Below, one piece after another: positions 1-11,770 of a stretch of DNA of 64,000 nt (position 1 is the first letter of the stretch; each line of letters starts with the position of its first letter). Position numbers and translations under genes: made by a program. Source of the DNA: Harmothoe impar (lineage: Eukaryota > Annelida > Polychaeta > Phyllodocida > Polynoidae); contig OX381710.1 of the NCBI GenBank assembly GCA_947462335.1, positions 39,245,204 through 39,309,203 of the forward strand, given 5' to 3'. Below the pieces are notes generated by a model. It worked only from the letters and a program-made list of their open reading frames with translations, was not told where the DNA came from and did no database searches.

Positions 1-1181
1 CAAAGCCTGGAGGAATGGCTGTAGCTAATTAAACCCATTGTTGTTGGTCACATCAAGGACTAAGTGTGCAGAGGGATAATCTGAGTCGTGTTACTCTGAA
101 TCACAATATAGATAGCGTGTCCTCTCCATTCTGCTGATTTCCCATTGATGTGAATCTCTTCTAAGGATTGCTATGTCAAGGCCTACTAAAGAATACCCCA
201 GACTAATCCCATAAACTCTATAATCCTTAAATGCAAGTGTATAAAACCAAACACAATACATAGCCTATTAGTCCTCTAACTCTTGATAATAATTATACGA
301 ATGCAAAGGGTCACATACTAGGTTCATATTGTGTTCATACCTTAATAGTAGATGGGAATGGTTTACATAATTCTGACATTGTAACAGCATTTTTGACAAT
401 CCATACTCAATAACTCAAACCATGCATAATGCATGAAGTTCAAAGCCATCTACATGTCAAGTGGGCACTGGTCCTGAGTCCCCTATTTAACATTCGGGGG
501 ATGACCAGGCTGTTAAACTACCACCCACCCACCATACACCTGTACCTCCAGCCCATTAAAGTACATGGAGGAATGTAACGGACAGGTGGGTAGTAGGTGG
601 GTTAGGGAGGTAGTGCTGAGTAGGCTCATTAGCACCTGTATCGACAGGTGGGGGTAGGATGGGTAGGGTGTGTGGTGGGGGGGGGGGGTGCCTATCTCTA
701 CCTGGTTCTACTGTCTCCATACAATAACGTGTTTTTACGGCCACAGTGCATCCTTCTCTTGCTGGAATTAAGTGCACTCTTCTACACTCTCCATGCAAAG
801 TACATCCATAGAAACGCCAATCCTCAGACACGATTACCATCTCTCATCTGATCCAAATCCAATAATTATCATGTCTAGTTTATTCATTTCTTCCAAGAGC
901 TAAGCATTATTTTATAGTAGGAAGACAGAAACTTGGCAAGCGTTGATATGCACGTGTTTGGTAGTTGGAAACTGCAATTTGGGCAGATAAAAAGCTGTCC
1001 TGGCAACTATTTCCACCTCCAGAATTTGCTTTTACCTCCATACATAGATGTTGGGCCTATATTGCTGTGCCAGCAATGTAGTGCCATAATACAGGCTATA
1101 TATAAACACAATCCTCAAGCATAATCTATAGAAATGATAAATGCATTTATAGAGTGTATCACCCCGGTGATGCATGTATAA
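1..1181. other. Non-coding stretch, nothing recognised
   Basis: No exon or transposon terminus is recognised here. The open frames are short and without protein-like character. A poly-G run lies near 675-688. The stretch lies to the left of the retroelement remnant and, if the ARHGAP6-like gene continues leftward, would be intronic. Confidence 0.5.
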
Positions 1182-1509
1182 TCAAGAGGTGGGCGTGGCA
1201 GTTTTCTCCGGTCGTTCGCGAGCCGTGGTTCCCCGTTCCCCCTGGAGGTGGCGCGCTGTACGCCTCTGGCCGTAGTACGGCCGCTGGCCGTGAGATGGCG
1301 CCCCGGGCCGTTGCAGTAGATACTTCTTTCTGTTGTTATGACGCTACATAAGGCCACATAGCCGTAACGGCCGTCAGTCGCCCACCTCCAGCCGTAGAGG
1401 ACACACCCCCTGTGCTGTCTCTACCTGTATTTTAAACGGATTTGGAAGGAATTTGAAGAATTTGAAGAATTTGTTGAAGAATCCGAGGGAAGAAGAGACT
1501 CGAGACAAG
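1182..1509 (+). other. Probable 5' leader of the DIRS-like retroelement
   Basis: This is a GC- and CpG-rich segment, unlike the AT-rich flank, running directly into the gag frame. It contains repeated short motifs around gccgt/acggc (about 1255-1400) that could be remains of the element's terminal repeat. I could not find the matching terminal or inverted copy in the window, so the left boundary is a guess based on composition. Confidence 0.3.
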
Positions 1510-2403
1510 ATGGGGAAGAAGAAATCTCCTAAGAAGACCCCGAGGGCGGCTACTACTGAACGAGGGGCCGAGGGCTTTTCCGGGGCTGGTGGATGCCAGT
1601 CCTCTCCGATAATTTCAAGGAGGAGGGGAGGCCCGGCCCTTGACCAGACGAATGAGGGGGCAGCAGGGACGAGGGCGAATCACTCGAGGGCGACCCTCGA
1701 GATGGATCAACGCATGGCGAGGGTGGAGGCTGGATTTCACCAGCTAACCTCGGTACTGGGCGCCGTCCAAGCATCAGTTGACAGATTGAACCACGACAGG
1801 TCGACCAGCGGCAGGGGCAGGCGTCGGCAGCGTTCTCCTCGCAGAGACTCGAGCAGCTCGTCCTATGAGGCTTCAAGATCCCGCTCGCGGTCACCCAGGC
1901 GCAGAGGTAATCATCCCTACCAACATGCTAACTTTATTGATCGCCACACTAAGATAGACTCATTTGAGGCCTTGTTGTTGGTCAATATTAGAACTATTAA
2001 ATTAGTTGCAGAGCAGGGTAATGACATTACGGGCCTGTTGCGCCACTGTGATATGTTATGTGACAAAAGTATGACTAAAGTATATAAGCTTTCAGCCTTA
2101 GTAGCCTATGACCAGTCTGTTAGGTTAAGGGCAGATGTGGGAGGGCCTGAAATTTTCGGAGAGGTGGACAATGCTGACGCACTCCGCTATTTCGCCTATG
2201 ATTCTACTGTAGTAGCAGAGAGCAAGAAATCCTCCAGGTCAGTAGCAGGAGGTGGTTCTTCTAAACCAAAAAGGTCTTGTTATGCTTTCAATAGAGCTGA
2301 GGGCTGCAAAGATTCGCCTTGTAAGTACTACCACAAGTGTATGTTTTGTGGCTCGACCTCACATGGCTCCAGCACCTGCTCTAACACAAAGCAAGCCAAA
2401 TAG
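1510..2403 (+). CDS. Gag-like protein of a DIRS/Ngaro-type retrotransposon
   Basis: The frame is open upstream, but the first true ATG is at 1510, giving 297 residues. The N-terminal half is basic and low-complexity, with an Arg/Ser-rich tract (RSRSRSPRRR). The middle is a helical region without obvious motifs. The C terminus carries two adjacent zinc modules: a CCCH finger (C257-x8-C-x4-C-x3-H275) and a CCHC zinc knuckle (C277-x2-C-x4-H-x4-C290). A CCCH-plus-knuckle end is what I know from the Gag-like ORF1 of DIRS and Ngaro elements. It probably binds the element RNA. The next ORF, 42 bp downstream, has RT motifs of the same class. The ORF is undamaged, so the copy may be fairly young although its RT is broken. 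Confidence 0.7.
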   Translation: MGKKKSPKKTPRAATTERGAEGFSGAGGCQSSPIISRRRGGPALDQTNEGAAGTRANHSRATLEMDQRMARVEAGFHQLTSVLGAVQASVDRLNHDRSTSGRGRRRQRSPRRDSSSSSYEASRSRSRSPRRRGNHPYQHANFIDRHTKIDSFEALLLVNIRTIKLVAEQGNDITGLLRHCDMLCDKSMTKVYKLSALVAYDQSVRLRADVGGPEIFGEVDNADALRYFAYDSTVVAESKKSSRSVAGGGSSKPKRSCYAFNRAEGCKDSPCKYYHKCMFCGSTSHGSSTCSNTKQAK

Positions 2404-3167
2404 ATTATTAATGAGGGGAGGGGCAGTTGTACCGGTCTTCTAAATATGAATGCTGTCCCTTTCTCTCCTGCTCCAGTGGGTGAGATGCTGGCATGTCCTA
2501 GCTCTCCGACGCCTCCCCCTGTGGGTGATAGGCTGTCGTGTTTTAATGTAATTCAAAACAACCCTTATAATAATATAGACCGGTTAATATGTGATCCTGT
2601 TGTTACTGACCAACCACTGTACTACCTAGACGGGGTGGGAGATATGCCTACCATTCCGGTATATGCTAAATGTGTAAGTGGCTCATGTACTTGTGATCAC
2701 TATATAGGTGGGAATATTTCCCAATTGCGACCTTGTCGTTTCGCTAGTTTTATATCAGGTTGTGCTAATGTTTTTCCACACCAGCCCCATAAGGCCAAAT
2801 ATATTTGGGAGGGGGTTCTGCAAGGTTTTAAAATAGTTGACGACACTTGTGATACTTCTTATACATGTAGTAACTACAGCTCTATCCTGGAGCCTGCCTT
2901 CCACCAAGAAATGTGTACTCTGATCACTGAGGAACTTGCCGACGGTCTGATCTCAATAGTCTCGTCCAGGCCTCAGTGTGTTCATGCTATGGGGGGAGTT
3001 CCAAAGTCCAATGGCAAGCTAAGACCCATCACCGACTGTTCCATGCCTCATGAAATCTCAATTAATAATTATATGAAAGAGACCTTTATACCTTTTACTT
3101 ACAAATCTGTTAATAATGTAGTAGAAGTATTAGACAAGGGAGACTGGATGGCTGTGGTGGATCTTAA

Positions 3168-3383
3168 CCCTTTCCCCGCCGCTTTACTATTGAAAGATTG
3201 TTCCCAACCACCGGAGACATTGCAGATGAATATGTCACATTAAAACCGGCACTACACTACAGATAGTGCCCTGGTACTGCATATATGCAGTATTGGTTTT
3301 TGGGTACTAAAATACAGTACTGCATATATGCAGTACCGGTTGTACAGTGGTACTGCATATATGCAGTATCGGCAGGGAAAGGG
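3168..3383. mobile_element. piggyBac-like MITE inserted in RT motif A
   Basis: The element is 216 bp, flanked on both sides by TTAA (3164-3167 and 3384-3387), the target duplication typical of piggyBac transposons. Its ends are inverted: it begins CCCTTTCCCCGCCG and ends CGGCAGGGAAAGGG, about 13 of 14 positions matching. It has no coding capacity. The RT frame is continuous on either side of the TTAA, which confirms both element boundaries. Internally it carries three copies of an 18 bp perfect palindrome. Confidence 0.85.
3275..3368. repeat. Three copies of an 18 bp perfect palindrome
   Basis: TACTGCATATATGCAGTA occurs at 3275-3292, 3318-3335 and 3351-3368, each followed by tGG or cCGG. All three lie in the right half of the piggyBac-like MITE. 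They could be transposase-binding subterminal repeats, or would fold as hairpins in RNA. Confidence 0.85.
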
Positions 3384-3531
3384 TTAAGTCAGCTTTTAGG
3401 ACGGTAAATGTGTTTGCCCCACATGTTAAATTTCAGGGTTTTGCTTGGGATATGGGGGCTGGCCTAGAATGGTACCAGAGCAACCGTTTGTGCTTTGGAT
3501 TGAGATGTGCTCCTTCAATTTTCGATGCGTA

Positions 3532-6500
3532 GGGTATATTTCTCGCAGGGTTCTTTTTCAATGCCACTCGTGAGCAGTCCATACCAGCTGTAATGTTTGA
3601 AAAGCCTCCCTCTTCACACAGCCTTCGGTGAGGTGCATGCACGCCTACACAGATCGGGGGATTAGCTACACAATTGGGCAGGGTGCTTTGTATTATGCCA
3701 TTCTTTACACAGGCACAGGGGGAGATCGTTGACAATGGCTCTCCATCCTGGGTTGCTGTGGCAATCCCTCAATATCCCCATCATAAACCATGCAAATACC
3801 CCTCATCTTCTTCCCCCGCCCCCACTTCTTTCAAAAGGGACCTTCAAGCCCCATCCCTTTTACATCATATTCTAACCTGCTTTCCACACCTCATCACATA
3901 TACTATTTAAACTCCCAATTCATTTCTCACAACATTCTGTCTTCCTGTTCAGATCCCCCTTCCCTATCGCCCCAAATTGATACCATTGGAACCCATATTC
4001 CTGAACTTATAACCCTCAACCAAAATGCAATTGCATTTATACCTCTACAAACATCTTTTTAGTATCCCAAAGGTCCCCTCCCCCTAGGTCCCACTTGGAG
4101 CCTCAGGTCCCACTTGGATGTTGCGCCCCACACAGGCTTACTGACATAAGCTGTCCTCGCAGTGTTCTTGGGGCATTGTCTGTAGATCTTCCGTCCAGAT
4201 GGTTTCTCAGGCCCCAGGCAGTCACCACAAAGCCTCCACCATTCAACGTCCAGTTCAACCCCACAATGGCCTCACCACACACAATAAAAAGGGGAATCCA
4301 AATTTAACCTGTCATAAGGAGATAACGGCCTGACTTCAAACAAATACACCATGAGTGTTTTCACTAACGCTTTGTAGGGAGGTTGTGTGGTAAAATGGGG
4401 GAAATAAATGAGTGTATTCAACCTGGATCAGAGATGAATGATTGGGGAATTTGGGAGGAAAGCCTATACTCTCATTAGACAGGCTATTGTTTACATTGGG
4501 AGAAATTGAGCAATTTGGGGTCTCACATGAGTGTTTACTGTCACACAGAATCTTTTCAAAGCTTGGGTTGTGTCAACACACCCACTGGGCGATAATAGGG
4601 TGATTGCAGTAGTAACGTGCCATAGGGATGGGAGTACGCCCCAGTAAGGGCACACCATACGGCGCCATAAGGGTGCCATGGGGGTATTATGGTAGAAAAT
4701 GGCCAGGAGGAGGTTAAGGAGATAAGCTACCTTTGCCTCACCTGTCCACATTACCTGTACATTTAAGGGTTCCTTATGTAAGACCTCCCCTGCCAGCCTC
4801 AGGTAGGCTTAGGGGCATCTAATCACCATTGCAGGTGGGATGGGCAGACTACCCTAGCAAGGTGATATGGGGCAGGGGTGTCAACTCTAAAGGTACATTA
4901 AGGTCCAGGTGAATAGCATTAGTTACAGCCTATAGGGGTATGGTTGTTAACAGGTAATCAAAGATGCGACTAGGTTGAGGCTGCAACTTACATAACTGCG
5001 AAACCAGCAGAAGAGCACAAAAAGGGGGGATTTTATATATGAGGGGCGTGCTAATGGACCATGATAAGATCAATGCTACAATAGTCATCACTATAAAGTA
5101 GTGGGCTATAGGTTTGAATAGAAACTTAGTCTGCCAGCCCAGAAATATATGCCCAACAACCCCTTCACAACGCTTGACCTTTACCTGTTATTATATACCT
5201 AGGGGTCAACAATCAATATTGACCAACCACTTTTAAACAAGTATGCATAAAGGTCAGGGTACCGTGTTGAATAGGGATTAGTAGCCACCTAAACATCGTG
5301 CCAAGGTTAATGTGGTTGACGGTGGGTATTAAGAGTAAAGGTATTTCTACGTGATATAAGGAATGTAACCTTAACCCTTTTCTATATAAGACTGTCCTTA
5401 ATAATATTAATGTTCCAGTAATAACATCTGGTAACTGATGGAATTAAAAAGAATACTTTCTACATTATCAAGGAGCAGATCCGACCCCATTCTCTTCGAC
5501 TCATATGGGCTAACTTTGACATACACATACATGTGTATAGCTCACTCAAATATCACCTCAGTCCTAACGGCCACCCTGGAGGACTCGAGTAGTTGCAAAC
5601 ATACAAGCCTGTCATCTCGAGAGTCGGGCGTCGTCGCCTAAGTCCCAGTGGAGTGGCTGAGCAAACGCAATTATGTCCTCCAGGGTGTAATTGTATTCTA
5701 TAAGTATGGGCTGGGGACATGACTTTAAACCTTTAATATGAATGATCCTTCAGCGCGCAGTGAGGGATATTCAGCTGATCATTGATCAAAGGGTTGTAAA
5801 GATGTGCATGAAAGCTTTGATATTTAGGGTCAAGGGCAATTCTGAATTCTGAATCCTAAATCTAGGGTTGACTTAAGGTAAAGCTAGGTACATTCCCCTA
5901 CAACAATATAGCCTTATTATACCGTATATCTGTGAGGAATTGCTTGTAAATTAACACACGTTTTGTGATAGGTGAAGGGGGAGTGACTGGCACACAGAAG
6001 CCTACCTATTGCTGGACACAGCTGGGGTGCATTTATACAATTTCAAGGCTTTGTCAACCGTAGCAACCTTGAAATGGTGAGGGTATAGAGATGAGAAATC
6101 GTATTGATCGTGATCCGCCCAATACACTATCAAAGAGCTATAAACCAAACTACAACAATTGTACCAACACTTATCCCCCTTTTCAACTTCGCCCTTGGGA
6201 CATCCAGCCCTGTTTCCCCGCCTTGCATCTCTAGGGACCCCCGACTAGTGAACCCTGAACGCCACAGAGAAAGACAACTGCTGGAGAGTTGGTCACATGG
6301 GGGACCCTCTCCAAGTTCTACAGCAAAGGTATACACAAAAGGGAGGACTGCATGAGTAACAGGCTCGTTCTGTGGTGCACACCTGCCCGCCACCACTTAG
6401 AACAAGCCCCACCTGAGGCCGTCCCTTTGATGTCCACCCCAGAGATAATCCAGAAACCATGACAACACCACTCGTGGGATCAGCCCCTCAGTCACGCTGC

Positions 6501-8814
6501 GGATTTGTCGAGTTAATCTCTCTGTGTGCATTATTCTGTGTGGCATAGGTGAGGCTCAGATGAATGGATTCCTCTCCTCTTATACTTTCATCAATTATAG
6601 AGGCTTTTATGAAGCAGACAGGGTATGGCGGTAAGGCCACAAAGAGCAGAGGGGATTAGTGAAATCAGGGTGATTGAGTGATGGGGTGAGGAGGTGGGGC
6701 TATAGAAAACGGGGTTAGGTTTTCTGAGGTTGAGTATGAGAGCGGTGCTTAGAGTTGAGGTCACCGGTCGTGAAGTAATCCTATTGAGGTAATTCAGGGT
6801 ATTTTGGCCTCTGTGCTTTGTTGCTAATCATAATTTATTACAGCATTATCAGCGTTATGGCTTTGACTAAGCCACAGATTATAGGCTCATGGTGATGCAG
6901 GGTCAACATCGTTGTCCTGCAGGGCAGCTGGACGGAAGAAATGCCCAGTATTTCACCTGTAACAGGCAACCACATGGCAGTCACACCGACAGTGGAATTC
7001 TTTATTTGGTGCTCAAACAATTTCAAATGATTAAATTGACACTTTTCATCTATTCTCTGGCAATCAGTGGTCTAGAACTAAACAAATCGCATACGACGCA
7101 GACAGCAAGTAAGGAGGGTTAGTTTGGACCACTTCCAGGTCGAGGCTGTTTTCCGTCATTTTTATCCAGACGCCATGATTTCCGCAGTCGGCACGGCGTG
7201 GGTGGGGCTGAACCACCGGAAGTGGAGAGACAGAAACAAGATGGCTGCCTCCAGACGTGTTTATGTCTGACGGAAGTGGTACGCTGGGTACCGGTGTGGG
7301 GGCTGTGTGAGGCCTATGGTATATCTGCCAATGAAAGTACCTCTATTAAAACGGTCATTAAAGATGCTCATAGCGGACGCTACAGTGTTGTCAAAATTTA
7401 ATTGGAACAAAGATGGCCGCCATGCACTTGTCAGCGTTCTGCAGCTGGCAGCAGAATATGGGTGCGGGTGTGGACAGGGAGGGGTCACTGGTATGGGTGC
7501 AGCATATAACTACTGAGATATCTTGAAGTCAGACAGCAGTCTACAAGGGTGTTTGTCATAAGCGAGGCTAATCGCTTGCTAGTCCATTTGAGAAATAGCA
7601 AAGGCTCGGGCCAAGGCTACCTCTAGACATACACAAGTTCAATTGTCCACCTTTTGGGACAGCTAGGGTACATTGTATTTTAGAAATATCATCCAGCAGT
7701 GGACCCTCAATAAATGAACCTGCACACAAAAAGGGTAGGGGGGCACCTATTGGTCTCTGGTCTCTCTCTAGTCTGGTCTCTCATTAATCTCTGAATGCCT
7801 CCATGTGTATGGGTATATCAACGACTGTGGACAAAGCTTCCACCGTCGCCAAAAATCACTCCACATTCAATGAAATATAGACTCGGTAGCCATTAGATGA
7901 TAAAGCGGAGCAGCTAGCCTCTGACCCGTCCACTATTAGAGGGCGATATTGGGGGATTTGTCCGAAGCAGACGACATTTAACAAAAGGCCTTCTACAAAT
8001 AGCCTTGTCCAGGTAGAGAGGGTAGCTGAATGGACGCGCCTGGAGTTGTTATTGGAATTGTCATCTTTGGGCTTGGGACGATGTCGGGTGGCCTCTCCGC
8101 CACCAAAATTAAATTGAGAAGACGGCCAGCTTATCAGAAGCCCTATAAGTGGGGAGTAGAGTGTGTACCGACACCCAGCTGTGTAAGTATAAGGACCCTT
8201 CAGTGGTTTATCAATCACGTGACCATGAAAAGAAGCCGCAGTTAACCTGATAATGCCTGTAAATGTCCCCTATTGAAAGGGGAGGGCAAACCCCAAAGAG
8301 AACAATTGAGAAGATAATGGGGGTCCTCATTGCCATTCAATGATTGTATCAAATGCCCCTCGAGCATTGTGTACAAGAGCACTGGAGAACTGGGAAGCGA
8401 CATTGGATAACTGCGAACCATAGAGGTACGGTCGGGCAAATTGGGCATTGAAATTGGAGCAGGGCTTTGTAAAGAGAACTTTGTGGCATAAGAGGAATAC
8501 TATATACACCAGGAGAGAGAAGGGTTGCAACCACAATGTAATAGGAGCCAAATTATTTGGAGGAAAGACATGGTGTCGCCCAAAAATAAGATCCATTGGC
8601 TTTAGGCCATGCTTTGAAAATAGTCATTCCGATAAAGATAGGATAATAGCTGGGGATTTTGAGTAAACTGTAGGCCCTAGAATATGGTTTAATGAGACCA
8701 CAATCATGGTGATTGGGTGCTCAAATTTGAATTGGGACGCTGGCAAGGGACCTGTTCCACCATTTCAGAGCTATGCTGAAAGATAAATGAATATATATTT
8801 TACAGTGAACTTAC
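3532..8814. other. Non-coding stretch with a hairpin and a promoter-like patch
   Basis: I see no convincing exon. A short inverted repeat places ccaccctggaggac (about 5571-5584) against gtcctccagggtg (about 5674-5686), with nearly 90 bp between. A promoter-like patch is described separately at 7210-7425. Open frames up to 120 codons are present but low in protein character. If the RhoGAP gene continues leftward, this is its next intron on the minus strand. Confidence 0.4.
7210..7425. promoter_or_regulatory. Possible TATA-less promoter patch (ETS and YY1-like sites)
   Basis: The patch contains ccggaagtgg at about 7217 and cggaagtggt at about 7270 (ETS-type GGAAGT) and two aagatggc motifs at about 7239 and 7412 (YY1 core AAGATGGC). 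Such pairs mark TATA-less promoters in animals. I see no convincing first exon next to it, so this is motif evidence only. Confidence 0.25.
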
Positions 8815-8971
8815 CTTTAGGTATCGTAATGCCACAGCCGAGATCCATGGCTTGTAGTTTAGCCAAACTGATTTTCTGCAGAGCTAGCCGTTCTACGTTA
8901 CACAGACTGACGAGTGACGTCGGCGTCAAGGTAACCCTCCTCCCACTGCCGCTTGTCCAGGCACACGATCC
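8815..8971 (-). CDS. ARHGAP6-like: ARHGAP6-like Rho GTPase-activating protein, internal exon (second coding exon)
   Basis: This exon of 157 bp is flanked by a strong acceptor (tttctttcccag, just right of 8971) and a strong donor (GTAAGT just left of 8815). The translation begins GSCAWTSGSGRRVTL and ends LQAMDLGCGITIPK. From memory it matches the segment of vertebrate ARHGAP6 just upstream of its RhoGAP domain, with the pattern W-x-S-x-SGR-x-V, then ER-x-x-LQ, then a C-x-ITIPK end. Entry phase is 0 and exit phase is 1. The entry phase fits the exon ending at 38853. The family stimulates GTP hydrolysis by Rho proteins and affects actin. The RhoGAP domain exons are not seen and probably lie beyond the left edge. 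The call rests on the splice sites plus remembered family sequence. Confidence 0.72.
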
Positions 8972-9042
8972 CTGGGAAAGAAAATATATATCCAATTAAT
9001 TACAGAGCTCATGTTATAGGATTTAGTTAATATGGACATATG

Positions 9043-9305
9043 CACAAAGAAAAGAAACAGTGTCAAATGGAATTGACTCCCTTCTCTGACTCTCCTATTG
9101 GAGTTATGTGACTCGCTTTGGTGAGCCTCGGCTCTCTTAGGGAGTCACCTGGCTCCTTTAGGAAGTCACCTGGCTCACCCAAGGGAGTCACTTAACTCCC
9201 TGGCTCACCCAAGGGAGTCGCATAACTCCAATAAGAGAGTCAGAAAAGGGATACATTCTGTGGGTAGCCAGGACTACATTTTGACTCTTTTCTATTCTAT
9301 GTGTG
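9043..9305. mobile_element. Fold-back MITE rich in GGGAGTCACCTGGCTC-type motifs
   Basis: Inner arms are strongly inverted: 9083-9113 (ctctgactctcctattgga...) pairs with 9215-9244 (...tccaataagagagtcaga). Outer ends are looser: cacaaagaaaagaaacagtg on the left against ttttgactcttttctattc...gtgtg on the right. Between them, gggagtcac and ctggctc motifs recur in alternating order. A second element of the same family is at 55258-55883. There is no coding capacity. Confidence 0.65.
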
Positions 9306-11203
9306 AGACTATGGATTATCATTAGATAAAAATGACTTTCAGATTTCCCACATTTAGCAACGACAGTGAACTAACTGACCTCCAAGACATATTTCGATTA
9401 ATATGAACCAGGTTTGAGGGGAACTATATGAGTGTGAAGGAGGAGGAGGTGTGTCAGAGTTACAAGGATGGAGAGGGGAGGTTGACTTGTTGTCGGCCTA
9501 CTCTGACTTATCCCGTGTATACATGTATAAATAACCGCAGCTAGACTACTGTGGGGATCCACTAGTGCAGGTAGGGTACCTGTCGGGGTACCTGTGTACT
9601 CCATGTATACTACAGATAGCACTTCCTGATAACCAGTATACTCCCATGGTGTATAACACCACCACAAGATACACACAACATGAGGGCTAGCTGATCCACT
9701 GGAGGAAAGATTACAAAAAAAAAAAGAATGACAAAAAGAATTGTAAAAAAGACAGGAGGGCTGCCCACACCTGCAAAACAGCACTGGTGCGAAAAGAAAG
9801 GAAGCGGTTCTTTCATGTAGGGACCTGCTGCCGAATGGTTTACCGAATGGTTTTATGTCGAATAGCTCTGCCTCTAAGGAGCCGCAAAAGAAGCATAGCA
9901 TCTCAATGATGAATCTATTTCGGCTGCATAAAACTATGGTGAGATTCTTCTGACAGCTGGAAAGTATTTTGCTTTGGAATAGTATATGTAGTCTAGAGGG
10001 CTCCAGTCCCGACCATATAATGCTAATCATGAGCAACTCTCCAGCTCACTGTAGACGGTGGTTTCTATACTCACTTAAATTGCAGCACGAATGTGATGAT
10101 CAATATTAGAGTTAGCTTTGAAAATGAATATAGAATACAAATGTATTTATGCATGAGTACTTCATTAAAATCCAGATATGCACCCTCGGTGATGAGTATA
10201 TGGGTATACATGGAGGTGTTTTGGCATTGCTGGTCAAGCTGCAGTCTGAAGGTATGCTGGTTAGGGGTGAGCATGTACATGGACATACATACAAGCTATT
10301 CCCTATGGGGTATACGTGAGTACAGCCACAGGCTGCCGCGACCTCAGACAACCTCCCAACTCCAGGGCCTGTGATGTATGGGGCGAACTCCTCCAGGCCC
10401 CAACTTAACCCTTCCCCTCCCTGTCTTCTATTCCCAACCCCCAGTAGACTAGCCCCTGCCCCCGCCCTGCCCCCTGCTTCCCCCCAAACTCCACCCTGTA
10501 TACTGCCCATGCTCCTTTACCTCTATACATCCTGATCTCTGCACTGTTTGCACTAACCTCTATCTCAGCCTCCCCCTCCCATTGCTACACCTCACCCTAT
10601 CCTACCCTATACCCCCCAAGCATATTCTCCTACAGCCACCTACAACTCTCCTCCTGGGTTTCTTCAGACCAGTTTAGGTCTACCAAGTACATGTATAGAG
10701 CCCCCCCCCCGCGTTTATATTGGACCCTATCTACGTCCACTCACCTATTGTTATGTACACCTTTTGAAATTTTGAAGATTTGGAGAAATGAATTACTGTG
10801 AGTACTGTTCCAGAAATAGGAGAAAATATTACCTGAAATTAGAGGGATTGACAGGGAATATGTTGGTAGAATACGGTGAGAAAAGGCAATCTTAATGTTT
10901 GCCTTTCTCAATACAAGCGACAGCAATCAGCACTCGTTAGTGAAGTTTCTTTTATATAATAAAGAGTGGCAATATTTCATATGTGGAATCAACGTTGGAA
11001 CATTTAGAAAGGCCACAGAATGCACTCGGAAGTATTATAAGTATTTGGGTAACCTATGCAGGCAGTATGACTAAACACCCTGGAGGAGGATCCACCCTGC
11101 CTGGGGGGATCCTCCAGTACTACAGTGTCTGTCACCATGGCAACCAGAGATACCCTCTCCACCCCTCCCAGCCCTAAACCACGATGACCACTTAGCCTCC
11201 GTC

Positions 11204-11237
11204 TACTGACGTCAGAGGGCAGTGCGACGTCACTGAC
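11204..11237. promoter_or_regulatory. Paired CRE-like sites
   Basis: A full palindromic CRE (tgacgtca, about 11207-11214) is followed within about 20 bp by gacgtcac. These are consensus CREB/ATF sites. Their function in this intron is unknown. Confidence 0.35.
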
Positions 11238-11756
11238 AGATAGGGGTCAGGCAAACTGGAAATATTATATCATAAACTGTACAAGACCATTACATGTATG
11301 GCCTTGGTCTATCAATATCCATTAGATCTTATTGGCTCTTGTTCTGGTCATATCTCGCTTAGTTTAGTCACAAGATACTTGCTCCATTCGCTTGACAGTC
11401 AAACCAGTCACCGTTTAGAAGTGGTAAGTCACCAATGGGGGTTTCCCTATACTGTTTACAACACTTGTACATAGAGTTGTGATATAACCTGATATAGCCT
11501 ACTGTATGTCCCACTGCCTCTCAATGCCATGACACCCACCTGAACACCCAAAGGCCTTTTCACACCCAACTGACCTCGAATACACGATTCCCCTCTGAGA
11601 TGAGTTGGCAAACACGGAAATGATACGCTTCTTCCGTGCTTTTGATCAGAGCAATTCATTGGAGCTAAGATAACTTTTGAAAAAGTTGTCAAAAAATTGC
11701 ACACACTGAAAAGATCTTTACTTCCGCCCCAGCACCTCTGTGGCTACTGGCACAGT

Positions 11757-11770
11757 GCCAGGGGGCGCTA
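11757..11770 (+). promoter_or_regulatory. CTCF-like core motif
   Basis: gccagggggcgcta agrees with the conserved bilaterian CTCF core (CCASYAGRKGGCRS type). Similar motifs occur at 54117-54130 (opposite orientation), 62832-62845 and a weaker one at about 30978-30993. Motif match only. Confidence 0.35.

Larger units (their letters stand above)
2446..3531 (+). pseudogene. DIRS/Ngaro-type reverse transcriptase, split by a MITE and truncated
   Basis: The ORF starts at ATG 2446. After about 170 residues of tether, it shows RT finger motifs: GVPKSNGKLRPITDCS at residues 184-199 and SINNYM at 205-210. It then enters catalytic motif A (GDWMAVVDL, about 232-240). A 216 bp insertion flanked by TTAA (3168-3383) interrupts it exactly in motif A. 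The RT frame resumes at 3388 and runs through motif B (NRLCFGLRCAPSIFD) to a stop at 3529-3531. Removing the insert plus one TTAA would return both halves to one frame. Beyond 3531 I do not recognise the YxDD motif, RNase H or the tyrosine recombinase expected of a DIRS element, so the copy is also 3' truncated or decayed. It should be non-functional. Confidence 0.72.

Noticed and set aside
9398..10036. 212-codon open frame on the minus strand
   Set aside because: Low-complexity Cys/Phe/Ser-rich translation, no domain and no supporting splice or promoter signals. Probably chance in AT-rich DNA.
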